Shown piece after piece: positions 25,712-34,767 of a stretch of DNA of 64,000 bases (positions are counted from its first letter, which is position 1; every line of letters starts with the position of its first letter). The translations under genes were made by a program, and so were the position numbers. The notes under the pieces are model-generated. The model made no database searches. It was not told where the DNA came from and worked only from the letters and a program-made list of their open reading frames with translations. Location of the stretch: the NCBI GenBank assembly GCA_945870155.1, contig CAMBSB010000008.1, forward strand, positions 1 through 64,000, in the 5' to 3' direction. This stretch comes from Paludibacter jiangxiensis (GTDB taxonomy: Bacteria; Bacteroidota; Bacteroidia; Bacteroidales; Paludibacteraceae).

Positions 25712-26869
25712 TTATCTCTTCAACAGCATTATAACTTTAAGTATTAAATCAAAAAAAACCATTTTTGAATTCACATTTTGTTCCACATGTCTTTCGGCTA
25801 ATGCAAATTCTTTCATCAAATCTTCCACATTGCGTTCGTGAATAAATGCTGAAAACTTAACAGAAAAATTGGCTTCGTAAGCATTCATAAAATTCATTTC
25901 CGGCTCTTGCAGATTCAGAATAAAGTTTTCACGTGTCATTCTTTGCGCGTATGCCAAAAATTTTTTCTGGTTTTCACGCCCCACGGCCGGCGAAGCCATA
26001 TCATCCGACCATTTACGCAGTGTTTTGAGCGAAGCATGATCTTTTCGGTTACCAACTTGCCAGGCTAAACGCATTATCATTACAAATCGTTCAAAATTTT
26101 GTTTGTTATCATCATCCTCACTTAAAATTGAAAGTGCCTCTAAGTAGCTTCCGTTGGCAATACGTGCTATATGCGATGCATTTTGTTCCGAAAGTTCAAA
26201 CTCAGGATTCTTCATCAATGTTTGAAAAATATCCTTATCGCTTAATTTAGGAATATTGACATGTTGAGTGCGTGACAAAATGGTCGTAATTATCTCTTCC
26301 GGCTTGTTCGAAACCAATAAAAAAACTGTTTTCTCTGGTGGTTCTTCCAGTATTTTTAATAATTTATTGGCACAAGTACCGTTCATTTTCTCCGGCAACC
26401 ATATTATCATTATTTTGTATTCCGACTCATAAGTTTTCAGGTTTAATTTTCGGAAAATCTCCTGACTTTCATTGCTATAAATAACTCCCTGCTTGGCATC
26501 GTTCGATATGCGTGCATACCAATCGTTCATGCTAAAATAGTGATTTTCGCGTATCATTTCCCGAAAATCAGCCAAATAATCATCACAAACAACCGACGAT
26601 TTATTCGCAGGTTTAATGATAGGGAATACAAAATGCAAATCGGGGTGAGCCAACTTTTTATACTTCACACAAGCAGGACAAACGCCACACGAATCATTTG
26701 CACCTTTGTTTTCGCAACAAATATATTGTGCATAAGCAATAGCCAAAGCCAGTTTTCCTATTCCTTCCCTACCACGTAAGAGCTGAGCATGCGGAATTCT
26801 TTGCTCAACTACAGTACGTATTAAACGTTTTTTAGCCTCTTCCTGACCTATAATTTGGGAAAATTGCAT
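25712..26869 (-). CDS. holB: DNA polymerase III subunit delta'
   Basis: A 385-residue clamp-loader subunit. The N-terminal AAA+ fold starts FSQIIGQEEAKKRL; the degenerate P-loop GREGIGK is at 33-39, and the zinc-binding module has Cys51/52, Cys61, Cys64 and Cys67. The Walker B-like and sensor region reads MIIWLPEKMNGTCANKLLKILEEPP, and SRTQHV is the sensor/arginine-finger block. Delta' does not hydrolyse ATP itself but opens the clamp together with delta and the ATPase subunits. It heads the series holB-ricT-gldH. Confidence 0.93.
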   Translation of the reverse strand: MQFSQIIGQEEAKKRLIRTVVEQRIPHAQLLRGREGIGKLALAIAYAQYICCENKGANDSCGVCPACVKYKKLAHPDLHFVFPIIKPANKSSVVCDDYLADFREMIRENHYFSMNDWYARISNDAKQGVIYSNESQEIFRKLNLKTYESEYKIMIIWLPEKMNGTCANKLLKILEEPPEKTVFLLVSNKPEEIITTILSRTQHVNIPKLSDKDIFQTLMKNPEFELSEQNASHIARIANGSYLEALSILSEDDDNKQNFERFVMIMRLAWQVGNRKDHASLKTLRKWSDDMASPAVGRENQKKFLAYAQRMTRENFILNLQEPEMNFMNAYEANFSVKFSAFIHERNVEDLMKEFALAERHVEQNVNSKMVFFDLILKVIMLLKR

Positions 26870-26993
26870 ATTGTTATTCTATCTTGTTTTCATTTTTGAA
26901 CACACGGCTCTGCAAATATATAAAAAAGTAAGGAGAGTGGAAAATTATGAGAGTGATGTGTGCCTTAAAAGTAAACAACTAGCTAAATATCTT

Positions 26994-27033
26994 CAAAAAA
27001 AATCCCCTGTAAACATTTCTGTTACAGGGGACT
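26994..27033 (-). terminator. Intrinsic terminator of gapA
   Basis: Arms 27003-27012 and 27022-27031 (TCCCCTGTAA/TTACAGGGGA). On the minus strand the stem is followed by a run of T's, just after the gapA stop. Confidence 0.88.
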
Positions 27034-27055
27034 ATAAAATTATATTTTGCTCAGT

Positions 27056-28069
<1,014 letters not shown>

Positions 28070-28099
28070 TTAAAATTGAGTTATTTTTCAAATTTGCCA

Positions 28100-28130
28100 C
28101 AAAAGTACAAAATTCTACAGTATTGACAAA
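28100..28130 (-). promoter_or_regulatory. Promoter of gapA
   Basis: On the minus strand TTTG (28127-28130), a 19-base spacer and TACTTTTG (28100-28107): full consensus, about 43 bases before the ATG. Confidence 0.88.
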
Positions 28131-28422
28131 ATATAAACGAAATAAATGCATTTTTTTTCAAGTATTTCAACATTAAACTGAAAAATGAATATTTAGTCAT
28201 ATAAATATTCATTTCTGTTGTGTTTTATGTAAAAACTAATTACATAATAAGCTTGAATTCAGGACAAATTCATATAATATTGATTATCATACTATTACAA
28301 AATTTTCGTTTAGCAATTGGTCATAGCATAATTTTCGGATATTAGCAACAAAAATAATGCTTAAAGTATAAATATCAGACGATTAAATACTTTAAGCATT
28401 ACTTAAAAAAAACGAAAGAGTA
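28131..28422. other. Intergenic region upstream of gapA with a terminator
   Basis: AT-rich. The hairpin with arms 28355-28368 and 28388-28401 (TAATGCTTAAAGTA/TACTTTAAGCATTA) is followed on the minus strand by T's and terminates the small gene at 28423. Confidence 0.75.
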
Positions 28423-28638
28423 TTATACTTTCTTCTCTTTTTTCTTAGTGGTATCAATTTTAAAAATTGGATACAGCGGACAGAAATTAATCAAACTGGT
28501 AACTGTTAATAATAGCGCTACAATTAATGCTATAAAACCTATAGTCTGACTAAAAACTTCCATGTAAAATAAGGCTATGAGTACGATGGCCAATCCTAGT
28601 CGAATTAATTTGTCAAGTGATCCAATGTTTGCTTTCAT
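28423..28638 (-). CDS. DUF2892 family small membrane protein
   Basis: A 71-residue protein with two hydrophobic helices. The start MKANIGSLDKLIRLGLAIVL and the SLINFCPLYPIFKI segment after helix 2 match DUF2892 (YgaP transmembrane-like) proteins. Often linked to rhodanese-type proteins, but no such gene is adjacent. The tail is a run of lysines facing the cytoplasm. A strong terminator follows. Confidence 0.85.
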   Translation of the reverse strand: MKANIGSLDKLIRLGLAIVLIALFYMEVFSQTIGFIALIVALLLTVTSLINFCPLYPIFKIDTTKKKEKKV

Positions 28639-28775
28639 ATTATATAATTTAAAAATTTAGTACATTAGTTGAAACAAAAATAGGTATAAAAAGTTCAAAT
28701 AAACATTTAAAGTACAAACAAAAAATATTTAGAAAACAGTTTTCTCTTTATAAACAAAAAAATCACCACATAAAA

Positions 28776-28806
28776 TTTGCACTTCATTTATTCTTCATTA
28801 TCTTTG
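28776..28806 (+). promoter_or_regulatory. Promoter of the DUF3127 gene
   Basis: TTTG (28776-28779), a 19-base spacer and TATCTTTG (28799-28806): full Bacteroidota consensus, 26 bases before the ATG. Confidence 0.85.
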
Positions 28807-28832
28807 TCAACGAAAATTTATAAAATAAAAAT

Positions 28833-29192
28833 ATGGAAATTTCAGGAAAAATAATTGCAGTTTTGCCGTTAGCTACAGGGGAAGGAAAAAACGGTACATG
28901 GCGTTCACAGGATTATGTTTTAGAAACTGCCGATCAGTATCCCAAAAAAGTGTGTTTTAATTTTTTTGGTGATAAAATTGAACAATTTCCAATGGCTATC
29001 GACGATGTTGTTACTGTAAGTTTCGATTTGGAAAGTCGTGAATATAATGGTCGTTGGTTTACTTCTGTTCGTGCATGGAAAGCCGACAAAAATAGTACAG
29101 GACCAGCTCCGGTAGCCCAAAACAGTGTTATCTCGGCACCTGCATTTAATGGCACACCTGCTGCCAGCGAAGGAAGCGATTTGCCATTTTGA
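28833..29192 (+). CDS. DUF3127 protein, OB-fold with SSB-like tail
   Basis: A 119-residue cytoplasmic protein of a Bacteroidota-specific family. MEISGKIIAVLP, WRSQDYVLETADQYPKKVCFNFFGDKI and VSFDLESREYNGRWFTSVRAWKA match the family and suggest an OB-fold. The C-terminus is a flexible Pro/Ala linker ending SDLPF, close to the acidic SSB tip (DDDIPF) that recruits DNA repair proteins. A single-stranded nucleic acid role is therefore plausible but not shown. Single gene with a consensus promoter. Confidence 0.85.
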   Translation: MEISGKIIAVLPLATGEGKNGTWRSQDYVLETADQYPKKVCFNFFGDKIEQFPMAIDDVVTVSFDLESREYNGRWFTSVRAWKADKNSTGPAPVAQNSVISAPAFNGTPAASEGSDLPF

Positions 29193-29225
29193 TTTTAGAG
29201 ATTAGTTAATTTTAGAGATTAGTTA
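29192..29225. repeat. Two tandem copies of a 17-base repeat
   Basis: ATTTTAGAGATTAGTTA occurs at 29192-29208 and again at 29209-29225. The following GTTAACTAG palindrome region holds TATATTTG (29231-29238), a possible -7 box for mnmA. Confidence 0.7.
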
Positions 29226-29310
29226 ACTAGTATATTTGTTAACTAGTTCAATTGTTTTTTTAGTACAACTTATATCTAATTGACAAATCAACCAATTAAC
29301 TAATTAACCA

Positions 29311-30360
29311 ATCAACAAGACATCCAAAATATTATTAGGAATGAGTGGCGGCACCGATAGTTCGGTTGCTGCCATTTTGTTGTTAGAGCAAGGCTACGAA
29401 GTAATTGGAATTACTTTTCGTTTCTGGGAAGAAAATGAAGTTAACCAACATTTGCTTGATGCTCAATCCCTGGCAAAAAAACTTGACATTCAACATATTA
29501 CTTACGATGCACGTGCGATTTTTAAAAAAACAATAATACAATATTTTATTGATGAGTATTTAAATGGACGAACTCCTTTTCCATGCGTAAAATGTAATAA
29601 CGAACTTAAATGGAAATTGATTCTTGATGAAGCTGACAGATTAGGCTGCGAAAAAGTAGCCATGGGACATTACGTGAGAATTGTAAATGAAAATGACCAA
29701 TTTTTTGTAGCCGAAGGAGTTGACCCGGATAAAGATCAGTCATTTTTTCTGTGGGGTTTGACTCAAAAGCAACTTTCAAGAATAGTTTTTCCTTTGGGCA
29801 ATATGCATAAAACCCAGGTAAGAAAGCTGGCTGCTGAAAAAGGATATTTTTATGTGGCTGAGAAAAAGGATAGCTTAGGGGCATGTTTCTGCAAGGATGA
29901 TTATCGTCCGTTTTTAAAATCACAACTTGCTGAGCCTGAAAAAAATATTTTTCCCGGAAATTTTGTTGATGAAAATGCGCAGATTTTGGGTACACACAAA
30001 GGTTATCCACTTTATACCATTGGTCAAAGAAGGGGTTTAGTTCACTTAAATCGGAAAGTTTTTGTACAGGAAATCCGCCCGATTACCAACGAAGTTGTTT
30101 TGGCCCCGCTCCAAAATATGTACAAAACTGATTTTAAAATTCGCAAAGTCAATGTAGTTGATAAAGAACTATTTACCGATAATTTTGATGTGTTTTGTCG
30201 CATCAGATACCGTAAACAAAATACACTTTGTAAGCTTGTTTTTCTTGAAAATGACATGGCCAAAGTACTACTTTCGGAACCACTTGAATCAATTGCCCCG
30301 GGACAAACCGCTGTTTTTTACAGAGATGGAAAAATACTGGGAGGAGGATTTATTGATTAA
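29311..30360 (+). CDS. mnmA: tRNA-specific 2-thiouridylase MnmA (no canonical start seen)
   Basis: Makes the 2-thiouridine at wobble position 34 of Lys, Glu and Gln tRNAs. From the first ATG (29341) the protein has 339 residues starting MSGGTDSSVAA, the PP-loop; catalytic cysteines are Cys82 (TPFPCVKC) and Cys182/184 (SLGACFCKDDYRPFL). The preceding in-frame codons read KTSKILLG, exactly the first beta strand that MnmA proteins have before MSGG, but back to the stop at 29305-29307 there is no ATG, GTG or TTG. ATC at 29311 is the only rare-start candidate giving the full strand. Either an unusual start is used or the true start codon was lost. Confidence 0.92.
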   Translation: MNKTSKILLGMSGGTDSSVAAILLLEQGYEVIGITFRFWEENEVNQHLLDAQSLAKKLDIQHITYDARAIFKKTIIQYFIDEYLNGRTPFPCVKCNNELKWKLILDEADRLGCEKVAMGHYVRIVNENDQFFVAEGVDPDKDQSFFLWGLTQKQLSRIVFPLGNMHKTQVRKLAAEKGYFYVAEKKDSLGACFCKDDYRPFLKSQLAEPEKNIFPGNFVDENAQILGTHKGYPLYTIGQRRGLVHLNRKVFVQEIRPITNEVVLAPLQNMYKTDFKIRKVNVVDKELFTDNFDVFCRIRYRKQNTLCKLVFLENDMAKVLLSEPLESIAPGQTAVFYRDGKILGGGFID

Positions 30361-30508
30361 TCAAACTAGCTATCCTCTACCCTATCTCGTAATAATTAAA
30401 TTGATGTGGTTGATCAACAAGTCAACCCTCAATGTAGAAATTAAATGAGGCAATATCAACAATAATTATAAATAAAACCATTATCAACATTATTTAAATA
30501 TTTTCTTT

Positions 30509-30516
30509 ACTTTTGC
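30509..30516 (+). promoter_or_regulatory. -7 box of the ORF6N gene
   Basis: TACTTTTG, 58 bases before the ATG at 30574. No good -33 TTTG is visible. Confidence 0.55.
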
Positions 30517-30573
30517 ATATCAAACCATTGATTAATAAACAGTAAACTAATTTCGAATCACAGCCTGTTTTCT

Positions 30574-31083
30574 ATGGAATTACAAATTATTCAAAACAAA
30601 ATTTATGACATTCGTGGACAGAGAGTCATGCTCGATTTCGATCTGGCAGAATTATATGAAGTAGAAACAAGAGTATTAAATCAGGCTGTAAAGCGTAATA
30701 ACAAACGATTTCCTTCTGATTTCATGTTTCAACTCACAAATAAGGAGTTTGATAACTTGATGTCACAAATTGTGATATCAAGTTGGGGAGGGACACGAAA
30801 ATTACCTTATGCTTTTACCGAACATGGTGTAACTATGCTTGCAAGTGTATTACGAAGTGAAAGAGCTATTGATATAAACATTCAGATTGTACGTGCATTT
30901 ATTGCACTTAGGCAGTACGCCTTAGGATATGCCGAACTTAACCAAAAGTTAGAAACTTTTATGGTAGAAACCAATATGCAATTCAGTGATATTTATCAAG
31001 CATTGACCGAAATGGCAAACCAAACCGAAAAAGATAAAAAACCAATAAATCCAATTGGTTTTTTGGCGTACGATAAAGAATAA
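30574..31083 (+). CDS. ORF6N domain protein
   Basis: A 169-residue protein with the ORF6N (KilA-N related) DNA-binding domain: IYDIRGQRVMLDFDLAELYEVETRVLNQAVKRN, then RFPSDFMFQLT and LPYAFTEHGVTML, ending with a helical region. Such proteins are common in phages, mobile islands and beside anti-phage genes; the exact role is unknown. It may be a remnant of a mobile region, since a decayed transposase follows. The length is normal for short Bacteroidota members. Confidence 0.88.
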   Translation: MELQIIQNKIYDIRGQRVMLDFDLAELYEVETRVLNQAVKRNNKRFPSDFMFQLTNKEFDNLMSQIVISSWGGTRKLPYAFTEHGVTMLASVLRSERAIDINIQIVRAFIALRQYALGYAELNQKLETFMVETNMQFSDIYQALTEMANQTEKDKKPINPIGFLAYDKE

Positions 31084-31172
31084 TTATTCAATTAGAAAAG
31101 GACAAAAGGTATATTAGCAATTGACTATATACTTTCAAAAGACTTGAATTTGCAGGTAAATTTGATAACAGA

Positions 31173-31340
31173 ATTTCGAACTATCGATTTTTGCAAAATA
31201 AAAATCATAATGTTGAGTTAGTAATAACCGAAATGATAAATCAGCGCATTAATTCTATACATGAAAATCCTGTAAGAACTGGATTGGTTTCCTCAGCAGA
31301 AGAGTATTATTTAGTTCATCCAGAAATTACACTGGTCTGA
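31173..31340 (+). pseudogene. Remnant of a REP-associated (RAYT, IS200-like) transposase
   Basis: The frame ending at TGA 31338-31340 reads FLQNKNHNVEL, then INSIHENPVRTGLVSSAEEYY. RAYT transposases end with the pattern NHPVEL...KLDYIHNNPVRAGLV...EDYLYSSA, and this is clearly a degraded copy. The N-terminal half with the catalytic HUH motif is not recognisable upstream, so the gene is dead. RAYTs mobilise REP-like palindromes, and such a family is spread through this window. Confidence 0.7.
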
Positions 31341-31400
31341 GCAGTATTATTGAATTGATTTAATTTGAAATTTTTATTTGTTATAAACAAACAACCATTT

Positions 31401-31424
31401 ACCCCTCTTTACAAACGAGGGGAG
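31401..31424. repeat. REP-like palindrome (divergent copy)
   Basis: ACCCCTCTTTACAAACGAGG core just downstream of the transposase remnant; a divergent member of the CCCCT..AGGGG family. The rest of 31084-31534 holds no gene. Confidence 0.5.
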
Positions 31425-31534
31425 TAACAAAAAACCATTCACCATTTGTTTTATTTCATGCATTGTCCATAATCATAAAAATATTCATTTGTTTTTTCTA
31501 CTTTTGGAAATAAATTTTGCAAACACTTAGGCTA

Positions 31535-32383
31535 ATGAAAAAAAATATATTGCTTATTTTCCTGTATATCTTCATTTTAAATTCACATTCTCAAATTTCA
31601 AATTCCCCAAAATACTTATTAACTTCCAACACAGATTTATTGGGACTTTCAGTTTTAAATACATTGGATCCTTATCTTTCACCCCTAAATTATAGCGGTT
31701 TAGGGCTAAGATACAGTCATGCAGAACGGAAGTATTTCTCTCCTGAAAACACGAAACTTTCGATGATAGGGAAATTTTCAGCATTAGCCGGTCTGGGATT
31801 AAATCCCGAAAACACGGCTTCTATGATGATTGTGGGCGGAAATTACAGTTGGGGAGCACAGCATCATTTCAGGTTAAACGATAAACTGGAAATTCTGGCT
31901 GGTGGTAATATGGATGTAAATTTAGGTGTAAAATACATTGCACGAAATGTAAATAACCCCGTGAATGTAGATCTTGCCACGAATATTAATCTATCAAGCT
32001 TGTTGAGATACGATTTTACAGTTTTCAAATTAAATGTCCGATTAAAATACCAGCTTGAGATACCTGTAGTTGGAGCTATGTTTGTACCCACCTTTGGACA
32101 ATCGTATTACGAAATGTTTGAAATTGGGAATTTGTCGAATGCCATTCATTTTAGTGCTTTACACAACAAAAGAGGTATAAATCAAGATATTCAGCTCGAA
32201 ATTCCATTCAACAAATCGACAATTCAAATCGGATTTGGAGGCAATAGCCTGAAATACAAAGCCAATGAAATGGTTTTTTATCAAAATGAATTCAATTTAC
32301 AAATTGCTTTTATTTATGATATATACAAATTTTCAGGTTCTAAAAAAGCTTTACCCGAAAATTTTATAAGTACTCAAAAATAG
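31535..32383 (+). CDS. DUF3316-like envelope protein, probable outer-membrane barrel
   Basis: A 282-residue protein from the ATG at 31535 (a TTG six codons earlier is also in frame). Signal peptide MKKNILLIFLYIFILNSHSQ, then regularly alternating beta strands. The segments GGNMDVNLGVKYIARNVNNP, YQLEIPVVGAMFVPTFGQSYYE and HFSALHNKRG match what I recall of DUF3316 proteins. A role in transport or surface assembly is unknown. It precedes a S41 peptidase lipoprotein by 48 bases and may be co-transcribed with it. Confidence 0.65.
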   Translation: MKKNILLIFLYIFILNSHSQISNSPKYLLTSNTDLLGLSVLNTLDPYLSPLNYSGLGLRYSHAERKYFSPENTKLSMIGKFSALAGLGLNPENTASMMIVGGNYSWGAQHHFRLNDKLEILAGGNMDVNLGVKYIARNVNNPVNVDLATNINLSSLLRYDFTVFKLNVRLKYQLEIPVVGAMFVPTFGQSYYEMFEIGNLSNAIHFSALHNKRGINQDIQLEIPFNKSTIQIGFGGNSLKYKANEMVFYQNEFNLQIAFIYDIYKFSGSKKALPENFISTQK

Positions 32384-32431
32384 GATTCTTACCACAAAAA
32401 ATTAAGAATTGTCCTAAATAAAACCAGCTCC

Positions 32432-33526
32432 ATGAAATTAAAACTAAACCATAAGCCTTTCAACAAAAATAACGAGTTCACCCGAAAGTCCTTCTTTCGG
32501 GTGAATTTAAGGGGGCATTTTTTCTCATTTATAATTCTATCAACGATTTTTCTCTCTTCATGCATGGATGAGCCTGATTTACAACCGAATAACAACAAGG
32601 GTAATTTTGAAGCACTGTGGAAAATTATTGACACAAAATACTGTTATCTCGATTATAAAAATATAAACTGGGATTCAATTCATACAGTTTACAACACACA
32701 GGTAAATAGCACATTGAGTAATTATCAGATGTTTGACTTGATGGGAAAAATGCTTGCCGAATTGAAGGATGGACATGTAAATTTGTACTCCGACTTTAAC
32801 AAAAGCAGATACTGGAAATGGTTCACAGATTATCCTGATAATTTTAATTCAACCATCATATTCTCTGAGCGTTATCTTACTGAAAATTACTATATTGCCG
32901 GTGGAATTAGATATTGTAAAATAAAAAATGACAGCATCGGATATATGTATTATGGTGATTTTTCGAATACTTTTACCGATACGAACATAAAATATATTTT
33001 TGAATATTTCAAAGACTGCAAAGGATTAATTATCGATGTCCGAAATAATGGTGGAGGATATATAAACCTATCGGAGAAATTGGCATCGTATTTTTTTGAA
33101 AAAGAAACACTTACTGGCTATATGCAACACAAAACGGGTGATGGACATTCCGATTTTTCGAAAGCTATAGAGTTAAAAACGCCTACTCACAAAACCCTAA
33201 AATGGACAAAACCAGTTATTGTATTGTCGAATAGAATGTCGTATAGTGCTACAAATTCGTTTATATCACGCATGAAATTAGCTCCAAAAGCTAAAATTGT
33301 GGGTGATAAATCGGGAGGCGGTGGTGGTATGCCATTTTCGAGCGAAATACCCAATGGCTGGATGGTACGATTTTCGGCAAGTCCAATGTACGATGCTGAT
33401 ATACAACATATTGAATGGGGAATTGAACCGGATATAAAATCGGCAATGACCCATGAAGATGAATTAAAAGGAATTGATACAATTATTGAAAGAGCAATTG
33501 AAGAAATTGAAAATGAAAAAAATTAA
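32432..33526 (+). CDS. S41 family peptidase lipoprotein
   Basis: A 364-residue lipoprotein (lipobox FLSSC, Cys44) of the C-terminal processing/tricorn-like S41 family. LKDGHVNLYSDF precedes the fold; GLIIDVRNNGGGY is the characteristic strand; SYSATNSFI contains the probable nucleophile Ser272, and GDKSGGGGGMPFS follows. A Lys partner is not certain. The 43-residue N-terminus before the lipobox is unusually long: it contains a perfect DNA hairpin (32476-32504), and a GTG at 32501 could be the real start. It overlaps the next gene by 14 bases. Confidence 0.88.
   Translation: MKLKLNHKPFNKNNEFTRKSFFRVNLRGHFFSFIILSTIFLSSCMDEPDLQPNNNKGNFEALWKIIDTKYCYLDYKNINWDSIHTVYNTQVNSTLSNYQMFDLMGKMLAELKDGHVNLYSDFNKSRYWKWFTDYPDNFNSTIIFSERYLTENYYIAGGIRYCKIKNDSIGYMYYGDFSNTFTDTNIKYIFEYFKDCKGLIIDVRNNGGGYINLSEKLASYFFEKETLTGYMQHKTGDGHSDFSKAIELKTPTHKTLKWTKPVIVLSNRMSYSATNSFISRMKLAPKAKIVGDKSGGGGGMPFSSEIPNGWMVRFSASPMYDADIQHIEWGIEPDIKSAMTHEDELKGIDTIIERAIEEIENEKN
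32476..32504. repeat. Perfect hairpin at the start of the S41 peptidase gene
   Basis: TTCACCCGAAAG (32476-32487) and its complement CTTTCGGGTGAA (about 32493-32504) around a TCCTT loop, inside or just before the coding region. It could hinder translation or terminate the upstream transcript. Confidence 0.7.
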
Positions 33527-34064
33527 AATAACAGAAATGAATCGCTTAAGTCCGGAAGCGTTCAAAACTGAAAAGAAAATCCCACTGGTAGTAGTTTTAG
33601 ATAATGTACGGAGCTTGCACAATGTTGGAGCCATTTTTCGCACTTCGGATGCATTTTTGGTAGAATCTGTATATTTATGTGGAATTACATGCACACCACC
33701 TCATGCCGAAATCCATAAAACAGCCTTGGGAGCTGAAAATACCGTAGAATGGAAATACTTTGAGGACACACATCAAGCTGTAGAAACACTAAAAACAAAT
33801 CATTATACAGTTTTTGCCATAGAACAAGTTTTTGGCAGTACAATGCTCAATGACATACAATTAGATCATAAAAAAAAGTATGCTGTAATTCTTGGAAACG
33901 AAGTAAAAGGCGTTCAACAAACTGTAGTTGACTTGTGCGATGGATGCATTGAAATTCCGCAACATGGCACAAAACATTCGCTCAACGTGAGTGTTACCGG
34001 AGGAATTATTATTTGGGAAATGTTTAAGAAATTGGATAACAGCCCCGGAATACTTGCCCCCTAA
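33513..34064 (+). CDS. TrmH/SpoU family RNA 2'-O-methyltransferase
   Basis: A 183-residue SPOUT methylase from the ATG at 33513, which overlaps the S41 stop (the frame also opens at 33474). The three motifs are present: NVRSLHNVGAIFRTSDAF, GNEVKGV and HSLNVSVTGGI, with the knot that binds S-adenosylmethionine. It methylates a ribose in tRNA or rRNA; the target is unknown. The last residues (GILAP) and the stop codon are provided by a REP-like repeat inserted at the end of the gene. Confidence 0.92.
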   Translation: MKKIKITEMNRLSPEAFKTEKKIPLVVVLDNVRSLHNVGAIFRTSDAFLVESVYLCGITCTPPHAEIHKTALGAENTVEWKYFEDTHQAVETLKTNHYTVFAIEQVFGSTMLNDIQLDHKKKYAVILGNEVKGVQQTVVDLCDGCIEIPQHGTKHSLNVSVTGGIIIWEMFKKLDNSPGILAP

Positions 34065-34300
34065 CCCCCTGTTTATCCCGATTGCTATCGGGAGGGGAAT
34101 ATTTGCACATTAATAAAAGGTATCACATTGATGTAATTGTTTGTTTGACTTTTTAAAAATTCACTTATTTAATTAGCAATATCCAATTTGTAAATGCATC
34201 TTTTTAATTAAAAATAAAATTATGTGATTTTATTTAAAAATTATTTATTAACTTTCTTCAATTTCTCCCTCAATATTCCCCCTTCAGGGGGCTAGGGGGC
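34054..34300. repeat. Facing pair of REP-like palindromes
   Basis: Copies at 34054-34100 (TTGCCCCCTAACCCCCTG, then a GATTGCTATCGG hairpin) and, inverted, at 34274-34300 flank about 170 bases of AT-rich DNA without a gene. Confidence 0.8.
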
Positions 34301-34325
34301 CGACTTGTTTTAACTAAATTATAAT

Positions 34326-34664
34326 ATGGACTGGAGAGAAAAACTAAACACATTAAAAACTGAATTACCTGCAATGGAAGTGGAAGTGCCAAGCGCGATT
34401 CCTGAGAAAAAAGTTAAAAAGCGTCAATCAGAGCCTCTTAGAGTTGAATTGGATAAGCGCAATGGCAAACCTGCTACGCTTGTTACCCGATTCGAAGGTA
34501 AGGATGTCGAACTGAAAGAACTTGCTAAAACACTGAAAATTAAATGCGGTGCTGGTGGATCATCGCGCGACGGTGAGATGCTTATACAAGGCGACTTTAG
34601 GGTAAAAGTTTGCGAAATATTAATTGAAATGGGCTTCAAAGTGAAGAAAATAAATTTCAAGTAA
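34326..34664 (+). CDS. SUI1/eIF1-like translation initiation factor (YciH family)
   Basis: A 112-residue protein. The C-terminal 70 residues are the SUI1 domain: VELDKRNGKPATLVTRFEG, LAKTLKIKCGAGGSSRDGEM, IQGDFRVKVCEIL. The first 35 residues are a charged linker. In Escherichia coli YciH has weak start-site proofreading; a similar role is assumed. Single gene, preceded by a REP-like pair. Confidence 0.93.
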   Translation: MDWREKLNTLKTELPAMEVEVPSAIPEKKVKKRQSEPLRVELDKRNGKPATLVTRFEGKDVELKELAKTLKIKCGAGGSSRDGEMLIQGDFRVKVCEILIEMGFKVKKINFK

Positions 34665-34767
34665 TTAATTTGTCCGTAAAATTGATTACTTTTGCAACAA
34701 TGTTGCATTTGAGTTGTTTGAAAAAACACAAAAATGAATATTTGCAATTTAATCAGTATTTAAAATT

